Part shown: positions 11,440 through 23,246 of the stretch, piece by piece | How positions within the stretch are numbered: position 1 is the first letter of the stretch | Layout: the number at the start of each line of letters is the position of its first letter | Assembly (NCBI GenBank): GCA_947311845.1 | Contig: CAMZMU010000059.1 | Span: forward strand, 38,553,226-38,617,225 | Length of the DNA stretch: 64,000 bases | Direction of reading: 5' to 3' | Source: Poa pratensis | Taxonomy: Eukaryota; Streptophyta; Magnoliopsida; Poales; Poaceae | Made by a program: the position numbers and the translations under genes | The notes under the pieces: generated by a model | The model's input: the letters and a program-made list of their open reading frames with translations, nothing else | Told to the model about the DNA's origin: nothing | The model's database searches: none

Positions 11440-12249
11440 ATGTCTGGTTCTGCGTATTATGCTTCATCTCCTGAGGTTGAGGTTCGTACTTTTAAGCAAC
11501 AAGGGGGAGAAAGTTTGAAAGATGCTTGGTATAGAATTAGTAATGCTCATCATAGGTGTGCTAAGAAACATTCCACTACAATCCTTCTTAGGAATTTTTA
11601 TGTTGGCATCACCAATTGGTATAGGTATGTTTTGGACACTTTAACAGGAGGGAACTTCCTAGGTACCCCTGCTTTAGAAGCTAGTTACATCATTGAAAGT
11701 CTAGTTGGGATACCACCTGTTAATGAATTTAAAATTGAAATTTCTCTTGAGGATGTCATGAAAAAACTAGAATCTATAGAGAAAAGCCTTCCAAGTATTG
11801 ATAAGATCAATGAGATAGAAAAGCTCCATGATAGTACTAGTAAACTTGGTGAATCTTTTGGAAAAATTAACAGAAGGGTTACTGTTTTAGAAACTAGTGC
11901 TATCCATGATAATCAAAATTCTAGGATTGGAGAATTAGAGGAGGTTATTGATACTTTGAGTTCTACTTTTTCCTCACTTAAAACTAAAAAGCAAGAGCAT
12001 CTATTAGACAAGGGGAAGAAATTCATATATGTGCCCAAAGTGCCTAAACCGAAACCAACATTTGTTGATTTGTTTGAAACTGAGAAAGAATTTCGTGGAT
12101 TAGTTAATGAATCATGCAATGGTTTGTTTAAATTTTCTTCTCAAGAATCCCTAAACTTAAAAATACAAGCTGTGTTTTTGATGAAGCTTTTGATGATGTT
12201 GATGTTTCTAGTCTTGACAATACTTGATTCATGTTTCATGCCTAGCTAA
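11440..12249 (+). CDS. Gag-like protein of the non-autonomous LTR element
   Basis: 269 codons from the ATG at 11440, starting MSGSAYYASSPEVEVRTF. Residues about 18-80 (KQQGGESLKDAWYRISNAHH, then RNFYVGITNWYRYVLDTLTGG and ALEASYIIESL) match the pattern of the gypsy retrotransposon Gag domain, in which a short frame around SLKDAWYR and FYNGL..T..TLDAAAGG is conserved. The middle (about 145-210) is Lys/Glu/Leu rich and likely coiled coil (MKKLESIEKSLPSIDKINEIE). No CCHC knuckle or protease follows. The last 30 residues are hydrophobic and look like non-conserved read-out before the stop. After the stop comes GGGAGGCAACCCA, a motif that often follows gag in grass elements of this type. The role would be to build the virus-like particle for packaging. 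No pol is present. Confidence 0.65.
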   Translation: MSGSAYYASSPEVEVRTFKQQGGESLKDAWYRISNAHHRCAKKHSTTILLRNFYVGITNWYRYVLDTLTGGNFLGTPALEASYIIESLVGIPPVNEFKIEISLEDVMKKLESIEKSLPSIDKINEIEKLHDSTSKLGESFGKINRRVTVLETSAIHDNQNSRIGELEEVIDTLSSTFSSLKTKKQEHLLDKGKKFIYVPKVPKPKPTFVDLFETEKEFRGLVNESCNGLFKFSSQESLNLKIQAVFLMKLLMMLMFLVLTILDSCFMPS

Positions 12250-14784
12250 AAGGCATTAAAGAGAAGCGCTTATGGGAGGCAACCCATTTTTTTACTTTCT
12301 GTTATTTTTCTTTATTGAGTCAAGGAGCATGTTTACTTCTGTAAAACTCCTTTGTATCTTTTATTTGCTGTTTTGTTGTGCCAAGAAAAGTCTCTTATGA
12401 CAAGATGGTACCTATATTTGGATTACTGCACAGGAACAGATTTCTGGAACGTCACCGTTTCTCGCCGTAGAAAATCAGAAAATTTGAAAAAATCTGCCAA
12501 TTTTTGTGCGTGTTCCTGAGATATGTACGCAACTTTCGTACGACTAAAGTTTTTCGATTTGAGCGACGTAAGTGTCCCGAAAAAATCATCTTTACGGACT
12601 GTTCTGGTTTTGACAGATTCTGTCTTTGTTTTGCATTCTCTTTTACAAGTGTTGAGTGGTTTCTTTTAAGGTGAAAGAGCATCACTTAAGCCTAGTAACA
12701 GTAGCTAATGTTTGAAAATGATTGCTTATGAATTTGTGTCCTTACAGAACAAGTGAGATTATTTGTTTTGATGCACTAACCCGCTAATGAGAAAAATGTT
12801 GAGTTTTGGTGTGAAGGAAGTTTTCAAGTGTTAAGAGAGGAGGATGATATTATAAGATCAAGAAGAGTGAAAAGCTTAAGCTTGGGGAAGCTCCCATGGA
12901 TCTCCCCAATATATTCAAGAAGACTCAAGCGTCTAAGCGGGCATCCCCTTCTTCATCAACAAACTATCAGGTCATCTCTAGTGAGACTATATTTTTATTT
13001 CTTCACATTATATGTACTTTTCTTGGAGCGTCAGTGTGCTTTTGTTTTCAGTTTGTTTTTGTTTTGTTTGCTGCTCTATACTTGTTGGATCCTAGCACTC
13101 TTGTTTGGGAGAGAGACACGCTCCGCTTTTTCATTGGAATACTCTTGTTCTTCACTTATATTTGTTGAGTATTCTTGTCTAGCTACTGCTAAAGCTTCTA
13201 GCTCTCTGTTTTCATATATCTCTTGTCAGAGCTATTAGTTTCTTTTGAAGAAAGTACTCTCTTGCTTCACTTATATTTGTTTGGAGAGTTGTTCAAATAA
13301 GTTGATTGGTGTTTGGTTGGAACAGAAAATGCTATGCATGTGGTAGTGGTATAAAATGCTTACATAAGTCTTGTAGATCACTGTCTTGAGTAATTTGATA
13401 CTTGTCAATTGTTTTGAGTTACCAAGTAAGTAATGTTTAGACTTGTGCATCATGTAAGTAAAGGCTATTAGTGAAGAACTACTGTAAAGCTTGTTGATAT
13501 TTGATTTGTATCATTGGTAGTTCCAAAGTCTAGATATTTTCTAGTGAAAGGTTTTGGTTAACAAGGAAGACAATGTGGAGTCTTGTAATTTTTCAAGCAT
13601 GTTTTTTATATGAGTTCTTGCTGTACCGGTTGACAGTCTGTGTTTGCTTAAATAACCTTGCTAGCCTAAACTCTGTACTAAGCGGGAATGCTGCTTGTGC
13701 ATCCAAAACCCTTGAGCCAAAATCCATGCCATCTGTGTCCACCATAACTACCTATTATGTGGTATTTTCCTGCCATTCCAAGTAAATTTTTCATGTGCTA
13801 CCTTTAAAATATTCAAAACTGTTACAACTCCTTTTTGTGTCACTGTTTACAAGCTCATGAGGATGTGGTAGATGGTCTTTATTTCACTTGTTGATCAGAC
13901 TTTACACCTGGACTAGTGGCATATACATCCGCTTATCCAATAATTTTGCAAAAAGAGCTGGCAACGGGTGCCCAGTCCCAATTAATTACAACTTTAACCA
14001 TTAATTCTCTTCACATCTTTTTGCCCCTGAGAAATCAGTCAAGCAATGTTCATAAGTGTGTAAACAAAAGAGAACGAGGGATGATCTACCCGCTGGTAGA
14101 AATAACGTCCTTCATGGGAGCCGCTCTTGTAAGGTCTGGTTAACTTGTGACTTAAAGTATTGTCTATTTACTGATTCGTTGACCACTAACACACACCTCT
14201 CAAAATATATTTTTATACTCTCTATATGCTTTCAAAAACTTAAAAAGCTCTAGCACATGATTTAATCCCTGCTTCCCTCTGCGAAGGGCCTTTCTTTTAC
14301 TTTATTGTTGAGTCAGTTTTCCTACTTCTTTCTATCTCCACAAGCAAACACTAGTGTCAACTTTGGTACAACAGTTGTTATATAATGATATGTTTGACTT
14401 ATTGCATTACTTTGCCTTGACAATATCCATGAGATAAATATGTTAAAGTTGAAGCCAGTGCTGAAACTAAATCTTCCTTTGTGTTAGTCAAACACTTTCA
14501 TTTAGAATCTATTGCTTTGTGAGCTAACTTTTATGCAAACTCTTATAGCTCCATTGTCTCCAAAGTATTATTCATGAAAGTTTGCACTTGTATGATTCAT
14601 TTTGTTTACTCCTTGTTTACTTGTTAGCAAACTATAGACCATTGACTTGGATCACTTCATTCAGTTCATGTGCTTTGCATTACTATTTGATCAAGATTAT
14701 GTTGGTAGCATGTCACTTCAAAAATTATGTTGTTTTTATCGTTTACCTACTCGAGGACGAGCAGGAACTAAGCTTGGGGATGCT

Positions 14785-16404
14785 TGATACGTCTCAAACG
14801 TATCTATAATTTTTGATGTTCCATGCTGTTATTATACCAATTGCTACATGTTTTATTTACACTTCATAGCATTTTTATGCATTTTCTGGGACTAACCTAT
14901 TAACAAGATGCCGAAGTGCCAGTTCCTTTTTCTGCTGTTTTTCTCTTTCAGAAAGCTAGTCGCAAAATATTCTCGGAATTGGACGAAAATCAACGTGTGC
15001 AAATATCTCATCGGAAGACTCCAGAAGCCAGAAGGGGAGACGGAGTGGGGCCACGAGGCAGCCACGCCACCCTAGGCGCGGCAGGGGTGGGCCCGCCCTG
15101 CCCTGGCGTGGCCACCTCGGTGCCCTCCGACGCCGCCCTTTCGCCTATATATTCCCGATGTCCGAAAACCCTAAAAACACCGATCATATTCCACGAAAAG
15201 TTCCGTCGCCGCCGCCGTCGTCAACCCTAGATCGGGAGGGTTCTGAAGCTCTTCCCGGCACCCTGCCGGAGGGGAGATCCTCACCGGAGGCCTCTACACC
15301 GCCATGCCTGCCTCCGGAGTGATGCGTGAGTAGTTCATCCTTGGACTACGGGTCCATAGCAGTAGCTAGATGGTTGTCTCTCCACCTTGTACCTCCATGT
15401 TTAGATCTTGTGAGCTGCCTAACATGATCAAGATCATCTTATTGTAATGCTACATGTTGTGTTTGCTGGGATCCGATGAATATTGATACTATGAGCAAGT
15501 TGTTTATCAATCTATCTATTTATGTTGTTTATGATCTTGCATGCTCTCCGTTGCTAGTAGATGCTTTGGCCAAGTAGATGCTTGTAACTCCAAGAGGGAG
15601 TATTTATGCTAGATAGTGGGTTCATGCCTCCAGTAATCTGGGCTCGAGATGACAGAAACGACTAAGGTTGTGGATGTGCTGTTGCCACTAGGGATAAAAC
15701 AATGATGCATTGTCTACGTGTCATTTGCATTGTTTACATTACACACTTTACTTCATGCAATAATCTGTTGTTTGCAACTCAATACGGAAGGGGTGCGGAT
15801 GCTAACCGGAAGGTGGATTATTTAGGCATAGATGCGTTGGATAGCAAGTCTATGTACTTTGTTGTAATGCCCAATTAAATCTCATAATAATCATCTTGTC
15901 ATATATTGCATTGTCATGCGCTCATTATTTGTCAATTGCCCAGCTGTAATTTGTTTACCCAACATGTTAGTTATCTTTTATGGAGAGACACCACTAGTGA
16001 ACTGTGGACCCGGTCCATTTCCTCATACTGATAAAACCACCAACTGCAATCATTTGTTCTCTGTTACTTTCTGCACTCATTACTGTTTTCCACACAATAC
16101 GTTTAATCCTTTGTTTTCAGCAAGCCGGAGAGATTGACAACCTCTCTGTTTCGTTGGGTAAAGTAGTTTGCTTGTGTTGTGTGCAAGTTCCACATCAGTT
16201 GTGCCGCTGACAATCTTCTGAAGAACCTCCGTGTCCTCCTGGTTCGATAAATCTTGGTCATATTTCAAGGGAAAACTGTTGCTGCACTACATCATACCTT
16301 CCTCTTGGGGTCTCCCAACGAACGTGTGTTGTCACGGTCAACAAGCAGATCTTTGATGCTATTGCTGGGAAGTAATAAAACACTCTACCGTTAACACGCC
16401 ATCA
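14785..16404 (+). repeat. 3' LTR of the gag-only element
   Basis: 1620 bp, same termini as the 5' LTR, preceded by the purine-rich tract at about 14766-14784. It ends ACACGCCATCA at 16404. Confidence 0.88.
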
Positions 16405-17021
16405 CATATTAGTGGATAGAGTCGATGATTTTATCAAAAGATTTTATATGGTTTCAGAGGAAAACCAGAAAAAGAGGGAGCGCCAGAGGGGCACTGGTTG
16501 ACATAGGGATGCACCACCTGTGGTGGTGCAGCCGCATGGCACCCAGGTGGTGCAGGCCCAAAGTGGCCCAGGAGGCACAGCCTTACATTATGTACTAGTG
16601 AATGCTTTGTCGTGGTGTTACACTTTAGCTGTCACATCAGATTCCTTTTACCTATGGGGCGTATAACTAATCAAGATAGATGGTGAAGCCATCGCATATC
16701 CTAGGGATATGACCTCTACATAAAATCAATGCTTATATCATTTTTATTTGTACTATCTACCAATTATACCCATACAATCTTAATAAATATTCTTATTATA
16801 ACAAATAGCAAGTATATCTAATATATATGCATCGGCCAACATGTCGAATGAGGCGTTGGCGGTTGAGCGAACCGGCCAATAAAAACGACAGGAAGGAGCG
16901 GCGCCTAACTGCAACCTCTACGAAGTTGGACGTCAAGATCGTGGCCGTGTCGCTTGCGCTCAGCGTGGTGCGGGTGCTAGAAATGGCAGCACTAACGCGT
17001 CGGGGGTGTGTCATATTCGTC
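16405..17021. other. Old flanking sequence with a relic of the MADS-fragment flank
   Basis: Mostly unassigned. At about 16586-16646 the words CATTATGTACTAGTGAATGC, GTCGTGGTGT and TTTAGCTGTCACATCAGATTCC repeat the flank that precedes the MADS fragments at 8.1 and 8.5 kb, here without any MADS sequence after it. The stretch at 16830-17015 has an open frame on each strand but no recognisable domain. Confidence 0.5.
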
Positions 17022-19711
17022 TGATACGTCCAAAATGTATCTATAATTTTTGATTATTTCATGCTACTTTTATATCATTGTTACATACTTATATCATGAT
17101 TTAATATCATTTTGTGGCATTTTCCTGAACTAACCTATTAATAAGATGCCAGTGTCAGTTCCTGTTTTCTGCTGTTTTTGTATTTAAAAAATCTGTTAAA
17201 GAAATATGCTCGGAATTGGACGAGGATCTACAAACATTTTTTTATCGGAGGAAAGAAGACATGGTACGAAAGCGCAACACGAGCTAAGCCACGAGGGGCC
17301 ACGTGGGCTCTAGCCGCGGCTCCACCCGTGTGACCGTGTCGGCTACCCCCTCGGCCTCCTCTTTCGCCTATGAAATCACTTCAACCCGAAGAGTTACGGG
17401 GAAATCAAATACTTCCAGGAACATAGATAGATTCGTCGTCATCGTTGAATCTTGATCGAAAGGATTCTAGAGTTCCTTCCCGGCACCCTGTCGGAGGAGG
17501 GAATCATCATAAGAGGCCTCTACACCACCATTGGCGCCTCCACGATGATGCGTGAGAAGTTGATGCTTGCAAGTGCATAGGTTGTTGTAGCTAGTTTCAA
17601 AATAAGTTACCGAACCACAGGGAGCTGAAGGAAATGGTATATGGTTTCTCCTTGGGTTATCCAAGAATTGTACCTGTAAGTTAGTATGATCCAAAACAAG
17701 CAAGTGTGTGTGGAAAGCGCATTGTTTGTGTTGTTGGTGTTTAACAGAACAAGGGAGACAATGTGAACAGTGACAAAGCAAGCAAACGGTGATGGTTATG
17801 GGAACTGCAATAAGGCTATAGGCATTCTTAGGAAGCGTTGGATCCACCCTAGTATGTTCTTAAGAGCGGAGATTGTTTATATCGTTGAATATCACATTGT
17901 TCATTTAGGAGTGGAGTCCCTTATAAAGACATGCAACTGAGTCTACCAGACATACAGCCCTGCACAACCACTGCTAGCCTTGGTAAGAACTCCGAATAAA
18001 TAGCCCGAGCCACCAAGAATTAAGGGTATAACCCGTGTATTGTGGGAGAAGTGATGTGGATCTCCATTATTCCCACGTTAACCAAAGAACGGGAGGTACC
18101 CCACAATAGGAAGTATATCAACCCTTCCTCCGGTTTTGTGTAGGGCATGATGACCTCCCAATCCTTGTTCCGACACGAACGTGCTACTTCTGACACGAAG
18201 GAAGATATAGTGCAGTCGACGTTCGCACGATATACCTAAGTAGTTACTACATGGCAACTTGTATTAAACCATATGACTTCTATCTCATCTCAAAATAATT
18301 ATATTAGGGTTTACCCATCTTGCCAAGTACTATTGAAAGCACACAAGACATCATCATATTAATGTACTAAAATACTAGATGAGGCCGATCTCCGGCGGTC
18401 GGTATGGTCTGGAATGACCGTACCGCCACTCGTTATCTCTTCTATCTCTTTTGCTTTGTTTTCTTCTCCGTCTTATTTATTTTCAGCGAATTGTTTTTTT
18501 CACAAAGAAGGCTTTAAATGATCTTAATCAACATATTTCATTCCATACTTGGTACAATACCGTATATGAAATTACTTTTCAATATTTGACTTCTTGTATA
18601 CATAGACATAAAAGTGTGTGCTGGGGCGATAAATGCAGAAATCCCTATCTCTACGTTGGAATAAAGTAAAGAAAAACAATACATGAAATGACCGCATCAG
18701 TAGCCATCCTTAGACTAGGGTCCATGGCAGTAGCTAGATGGTAGTATATCCTCCTTATGCCTCAATTCCATGTTCTCGTGAGCTTCCTAACATTATCGAG
18801 ATCAATCCAATATAATTGTTACGTTGCGTTTGCTAGGATATGATAAATTGTGATTTTATGATCAAATTGTTCATGTTATCTTATATATTAGATTGCTTTA
18901 TTCACGTTTCTACATGCTCTCTGATTTATATAATTGCTTTGGCGAAGTAGGTTGTGTGAGTCTCCAAGAGGGAGTATATATTCAATAGTAGGTTCATGCC
19001 TCATTTTATTTCTGGGCTCGAGTGACGGAAACGACTATGGGTGAGAATGTGTTGTTGCTACTCAGGGTAAAAAAAAGGCTTTATTATCTACTCCCAATTG
19101 ATATATAAAAGTTTCTTACATCATGTATTGAACGTAAGGCGATACTCCATTATTTCGGTAACTTAATTCCTAAAGTGGCAAGCATATAAACACACTCGAA
19201 GTGGAGTATTAGTTAAAGATGTGGTTCAGTAACGGTCTTTTTATCTTGAAAAGATGCCTACATAAATATTTGCCTTGCACATTTAGTCATAATTATCATG
19301 ATTATAATTCTATCAATTGCACGGATGTTATTTGTTCACCCAACAATCATATCTTTTCAAGGAGAGATGCCATTAGTGAAACCATGGCCCCTGTCCATCT
19401 TTTTACATTTTTACAACCTCATTTATACACCTTTCATCATTGCTTGCTTGCTGGTCTGTTCTTTTATTTTTGTTATTTCTATTATCTTCCACACTTTATG
19501 TTTGGCCCTTTGTTTTTAGCGAGACGGAAGATTCACAACCTCCCTGAAACGTTGGGACAAAGAAATTTTGTTTCTTGCTTGTATATCCACTTCAACTTTG
19601 TTTAGCTTCTCAACTCCTACTCGTTCGGTAAAGCTTGGTTCTTAATCGAGAAATTTTTGCTGCTAGCCGCACTACGTTGTACCTTCAACTTGGGGTTCTC
19701 AATAGTCATCA
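17022..19711 (+). repeat. Older solo LTR of the same family as the 9611 element, split by an insertion
   Basis: It starts TGATACGTCCAAAATG at 17022 and ends GTCATCA at 19711. Many internal landmarks match the 9611 LTR (AACCTATTA.TAAGATGCC near 17132, CCCGGCACCCTG.CGGAGG near 17478, CTCCAAGAGGGAGTAT near 18962, GGGCTCGAG.TGACGGAAACGACTA near 19014). Divergence is much greater than between the two LTRs of the 9611 element. No internal region follows and no matching target duplication remains (TCGTC before, AGATT after), so this is a solo LTR or a truncated element. An unrelated 1139 bp LTR sits inside it at 17561-18699. Confidence 0.75.
17561..18699. repeat. Solo LTR nested in the older LTR
   Basis: 1139 bp with inverted ends TGATGC (17561) and GCATCA (18699). 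It interrupts the homology of the surrounding LTR exactly between GATGCGTGAG and CATCCTTRGACTA. The flanking pentamers GAAGT and GTAGC each differ by one base from GTAGT, the sequence expected from the intact LTR, so they read as a decayed 5 bp duplication. It has no coding content. Strand is undetermined. Confidence 0.7.
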
Positions 19712-19724
19712 AGATTAAATCCCT

Positions 19725-20062
19725 GAAGGAAGCACCTTACCGGGCAGGCCCACCAGCGCGTAAGATGTGACGGTCGCCCCCTATTTGACGCAACACGGGC
19801 ATCAAATAGGGTTCGCAACGTAGTACCTGCTCCCTTTGTAACTTGGGCTCGGCCCTAGCTTCGGCCCGTCTAGCACGGGGTTGGGTCCGCCTCCGTAACA
19901 GCTAGCACTAGCTCACAATTGCACCCTGTAGTGATCATTCTCCATTAACAAAACCGCGTTACAAGTTTTCTCTCTACACTCTGCATGAGTTGGCAGTGGT
20001 ACGGCAACTGCATCTCGCGTTCTCGATTCTTCGCCCACCTCTCCTATATAAACCGGCCGGAG
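19725..20062 (+). promoter_or_regulatory. Duplicated MADS-gene promoter without its gene
   Basis: This segment matches the upstream region of the intact MADS gene (23247-23480) over its length: CCTGAAGGA, CTTACCGGGC, GGCTTCGGCCCGTCTAGCAC, CCGCCTCCGTAACAGCTAGC, AAAACCGCGTTAC and GAGTTGGCAGTGG occur in the same order. A TATA box TATATAAA is kept at 20045-20052, in the position matching 23458-23465. Homology ends shortly after the TATA box and no MADS coding sequence follows. It is either a duplicate whose gene was lost or a promoter-only copy. Confidence 0.8.
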
Positions 20063-20190
20063 ATCCCAAAGCGTGTCCTGCATTTTAGATAACCAGTGAA
20101 TGAACACACTAAAGAGAACGTTACAAGAAAAGATAATTGTGGAAGAGCGGATCGAGTGAGAACATAAAACAAAGGTTTTGAATTTTTTTT

Positions 20191-20503
20191 GTTTAATATT
20201 CATGGCTCTCTTTTATAAATAATTTTGAAGGGAAGTGTTACAAACACATATTTTTCGATAGGGGTGAGGTCATGACAAAAATATCAACTTAACTGAACTG
20301 AAAATAATACTCCTAGATGTCATGAAATAAACCACTGCCTAGGAGTTCATGATACATAACGAAACACCGAGTGTCCCAGTTCCATTCACATAAGGATTTT
20401 GAATTATAACAAATTTGACCATGGTGACAGTTTGCAACACATTTTAACACATGAGTTTTTCATTGGGAAACAAACGGAAAGTAAACAGGGAAGTTTTTCG
20501 GGA
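20191..20503. repeat. First copy of a local direct repeat
   Basis: It begins GTTTAATATTCATGGCT and contains GAAGTGTTACA.ACACAT, GGGTGAGGTCATGA and CATGAAATAAACCACT. The same order recurs from 20641. It is non-coding and of unknown origin. Confidence 0.7.
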
Positions 20504-20793
20504 GTCTAGGCACTGAAGATAACCTGCTATCAAATCAGCGAAATCCCCACATCTTGTTCTTCACCTACAGTGATATATGCAGACGCAACTAACGCCTACA
20601 GAAATTCCACAACGAACACGGACACACAGCTAATGTACTTGTTTAATATTCATGGCTTTGTCATTTTAAATAGATTTGAAAGAAAGTGTTACAGACACAT
20701 ATTCTTACACAGGGTGAGGTCATGATGAAAAATCAACGCAACTGAACTGAGAACAATACTTGATGCCATGAAATAAACCACTACCTATGAGTT

Positions 20794-21524
20794 TTTTTTT
20801 TCGAGGAACTTCCAATCTATTCATCAACTGTCAAGGCAGTACAAAGAAATCTAGAAGTAACAAAAATTACATCCAGATCCGTAGATCACCTAGCGACGAC
20901 TACAAGCACTAGAGCGAGCCAAAGGCGCGCCACTGTCATCACCCCTCCATCACCAGAGCCGGGCAAACCTTGTTGTAATAGACAGTCGGGAAGTCGTCGT
21001 GCTAAGGTCCCATAGGACCAGCGCACCAGAACAGCAACCATCGCAGATGAAGAGAAGTATGGATCAGAAGGATCCAATTTGTAGACACACGAACGAAGAC
21101 GGACGAAGATCGGATCCAAATGGATCCACCAAACACAACCACCGACCGAATCCCGCAAGATCCGATCCAAACGGATCCACCAAACACAACCACCGACCGA
21201 ATCCCGCAAGATCCGCCGGAGACACACCTCCACACGCCCTCCGACGATGCTAGAAGCACCGCCAGAACGGAAGCTAGGCGGGGAGGACCTTATTCCATCT
21301 TCAAGGAGTAGCCGCCGCCTCATCTCCTTGAGTAGGACACAAATCCTAACCAAACACAAGAAAAAAAAATGTGAGAACGGAGCCCTCCTGCCGGCAATTA
21401 CCGGGATTCACCGCGCCACCATGGCACTAAGGCCACAGAGACAAGATCGATCCGCGGCGGCGCCGGCAGGAGGCAAGGAAACCCTCGATCGCCTTTCTAA
21501 TTTAATTTTTATTTATTTGTTACA
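20794..21524 (-). mobile_element. Non-coding poly(A) retroposon, minus orientation
   Basis: 731 bp flanked by the 8 bp direct repeat TATGAGTT (20786-20793 and 21525-21532). On the plus strand it starts with a T run, the complement of a 3' poly(A) tail, so the element lies in minus orientation. It has no RT or other coding domain and looks like a LINE-mobilised, perhaps 5'-truncated, sequence. It contains a 51 bp tandem duplication at about 21110-21212. Open frames inside it, such as 20886-21359 on the minus strand, are partly products of that duplication. Confidence 0.65.
21110..21212. repeat. 51 bp tandem duplication in the retroposon
   Basis: The segment containing GGATCCACCAAACACAACCA and CCGACCGAATCCCGCAAGAT occurs twice in a row at about 51 bp spacing, with one substitution in the GATCCAAA.GGATCC part. 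Confidence 0.8.
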
Positions 21525-21675
21525 TATGAGTTCATACTACATAAGGGAACACCAGTGGTCCCAGTTCCATGCACATAAAGATTTTCAATTATAGCATTTG
21601 GCCATGCCGACAGTTAACAACACATGTGTTCTCCATTGGGAAATGAACGAAAAATAAACACGAAAGATTTCCCGG

Positions 21676-23240
21676 ACATGAAACATTTTCAAAAAGTTTT
21701 TTTTGTCAAAATAAGCAAAAATAAAAAAATAAAACCAAAAAAAAGAAAAAGGAGAAGAAATGAAAGAAGTTAAAGTAAAATAAATGGAAAAAATATAGAC
21801 ACGAAAAAAGAAAACAGGAAAAGGAAAATGAATAGAAGAAGAACAATGAAAACGAAAAAATAGCCTAAATGGGCCAGCCCATGTCGGAGGTTTGTGTGGG
21901 CGAGGTGGTCTTTCAACTTGCAAAGTGTGAGCAAAAGCATCAACTATGTAGGTAAAATTGTCTATAAGTCGGACACACTTACTACATCATAAGGCAATTG
22001 ATTGCACCACAATGTATGTGGTTAAACTTGTACATAAGCTGGGACCCACTAGATAGTACTGTTTTAATACTTCTTGACTACCACAACCTTATGGGTCACG
22101 CTTAAGAAAATTTCCTTATGGAGAAGCTCCAATATGTATATGGTCATCTATAAGGACTACTGTTTGCTTATGGATAGCCGTATGGACAACATAGTGGATG
22201 TCCTAAGTAGTATGGGAGCAACTATATAACGCTTCAAGCGTCCGCTACGTGGTGATGCCTGAAAGCTGCCTCTTGGTTGGCCGACCCAACTAGGCTGAAG
22301 CTTTTGCATTTCCTTTTTATGTTTTTATGTTTCTCTTCTGTTGTATTCTTTTTGTTTTCATTATATTTTCCCTTTCTGTTTTATTTTTCATTTTTATTTT
22401 TTATGTAAAAAAGTTGGGGGTAAAGGTGATATAAATAAAAAATTGTACACGGGTTTTTATAAAAATGTTCATAACTGAAAAGAAAAACGTTTGTGCCATC
22501 TAAACTAATAATTTGTGAGGAAAATATGTTTACGACGTATATAATAATTGCTGACGAGGTTTTAGAAAATACTCATATATTTTCAAAAACGTTCATATAT
22601 TTTAGAAAATGTTCACTCTTAAAAAATTGTTCGCAGGTTGAAAGAAAATCTTTGCATAGGTTACAATAATTGTACACAAGTTCAATAAAAAATTATAAAA
22701 TACTCATATATTTTAAGAAATGATTCGTAAAATTCAAAAAATACACATTTAAAACATTGTTCGCAAGCTAAAAAAATATTTGCAGGGGTTTAAATAATTG
22801 TTCGGAAGTAAAAAAAATGTTCACACAATTATACAAAGTTGTTCGTGAGTTCAAAAAATTATTCACACGATTCATGAAACACTTATTATGGCACGAAAAT
22901 AGTATTCATATAATTTTTTATCACAATAAAAGAAGGTAAAATGATTATAAGGAAAGAAAAATAAACATGATTTTCTTTTTTGAAACTGGACAGGCCCCGA
23001 AGGGCCTGGATGATTTCATTAAAACACCAAAGAAAACGGAAAAAGTAGAACATGAAAAAAGAAAACGAAAAAATAAGAAGGAAAGAAAAAAGTAAACGAA
23101 AATAAGAAAACATAAAACAAGAAAGCAAATAAAAAGAATAAATAAAAAATTAAAATATTAAAACTGAAAACTATCGAAAAATAAGTTTGAAAAAAAAGGG
23201 AAGGAACAAACGGGAAGAACAATACAGCGAATAAAGAAAA
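21676..23240. other. AT-rich degenerate intergenic sequence
   Basis: Long runs of AAAAATGTTCAT/TTTTAAAAAA-like sequence at 22440-22880 and poly-purine sequence at 21680-21880 and 23040-23230. TTTTTTGAAACTGGACAGG..GATTTCATTAAAAC at 22976-23028 resembles the 3' end of a minus-strand retroposon, but no boundaries are clear. No gene is recognised. Confidence 0.45.
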
Positions 23241-23246
23241 ACAAAT

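Larger units (their letters stand above)
9611..16404 (+). mobile_element. Complete non-autonomous LTR retrotransposon (gag-only)
   Basis: Two LTRs in direct orientation, 9611-11245 and 14785-16404, both start TGATACGTCTCAAACG and end CGCCATCA. A primer-binding site TGGCGCCGTTGCCGGGG, of the kind assigned to tRNA-Asp in plant gypsy elements, starts at 11257. The sequence CTAAGCTTGGGGATGC just before 14785 serves as polypurine tract. Flanking pentamers are AATAT (9606-9610) and CATAT (16405-16409), a near-perfect target duplication. The internal region holds one gag-like ORF at 11440-12249 and then about 2.5 kb of non-coding sequence with no protease, integrase, RT or RNase H. The element must have moved using enzymes from a relative. 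Confidence 0.88.
20641..21675. repeat. Second copy of the local direct repeat, split by a retroposon
   Basis: 20641-20793 and 21525-21675 together match 20191-20503. The gap between the two parts is exactly the retroposon at 20794-21524, so this copy supplies the filled site and the first copy an approximate empty site. Confidence 0.75.
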
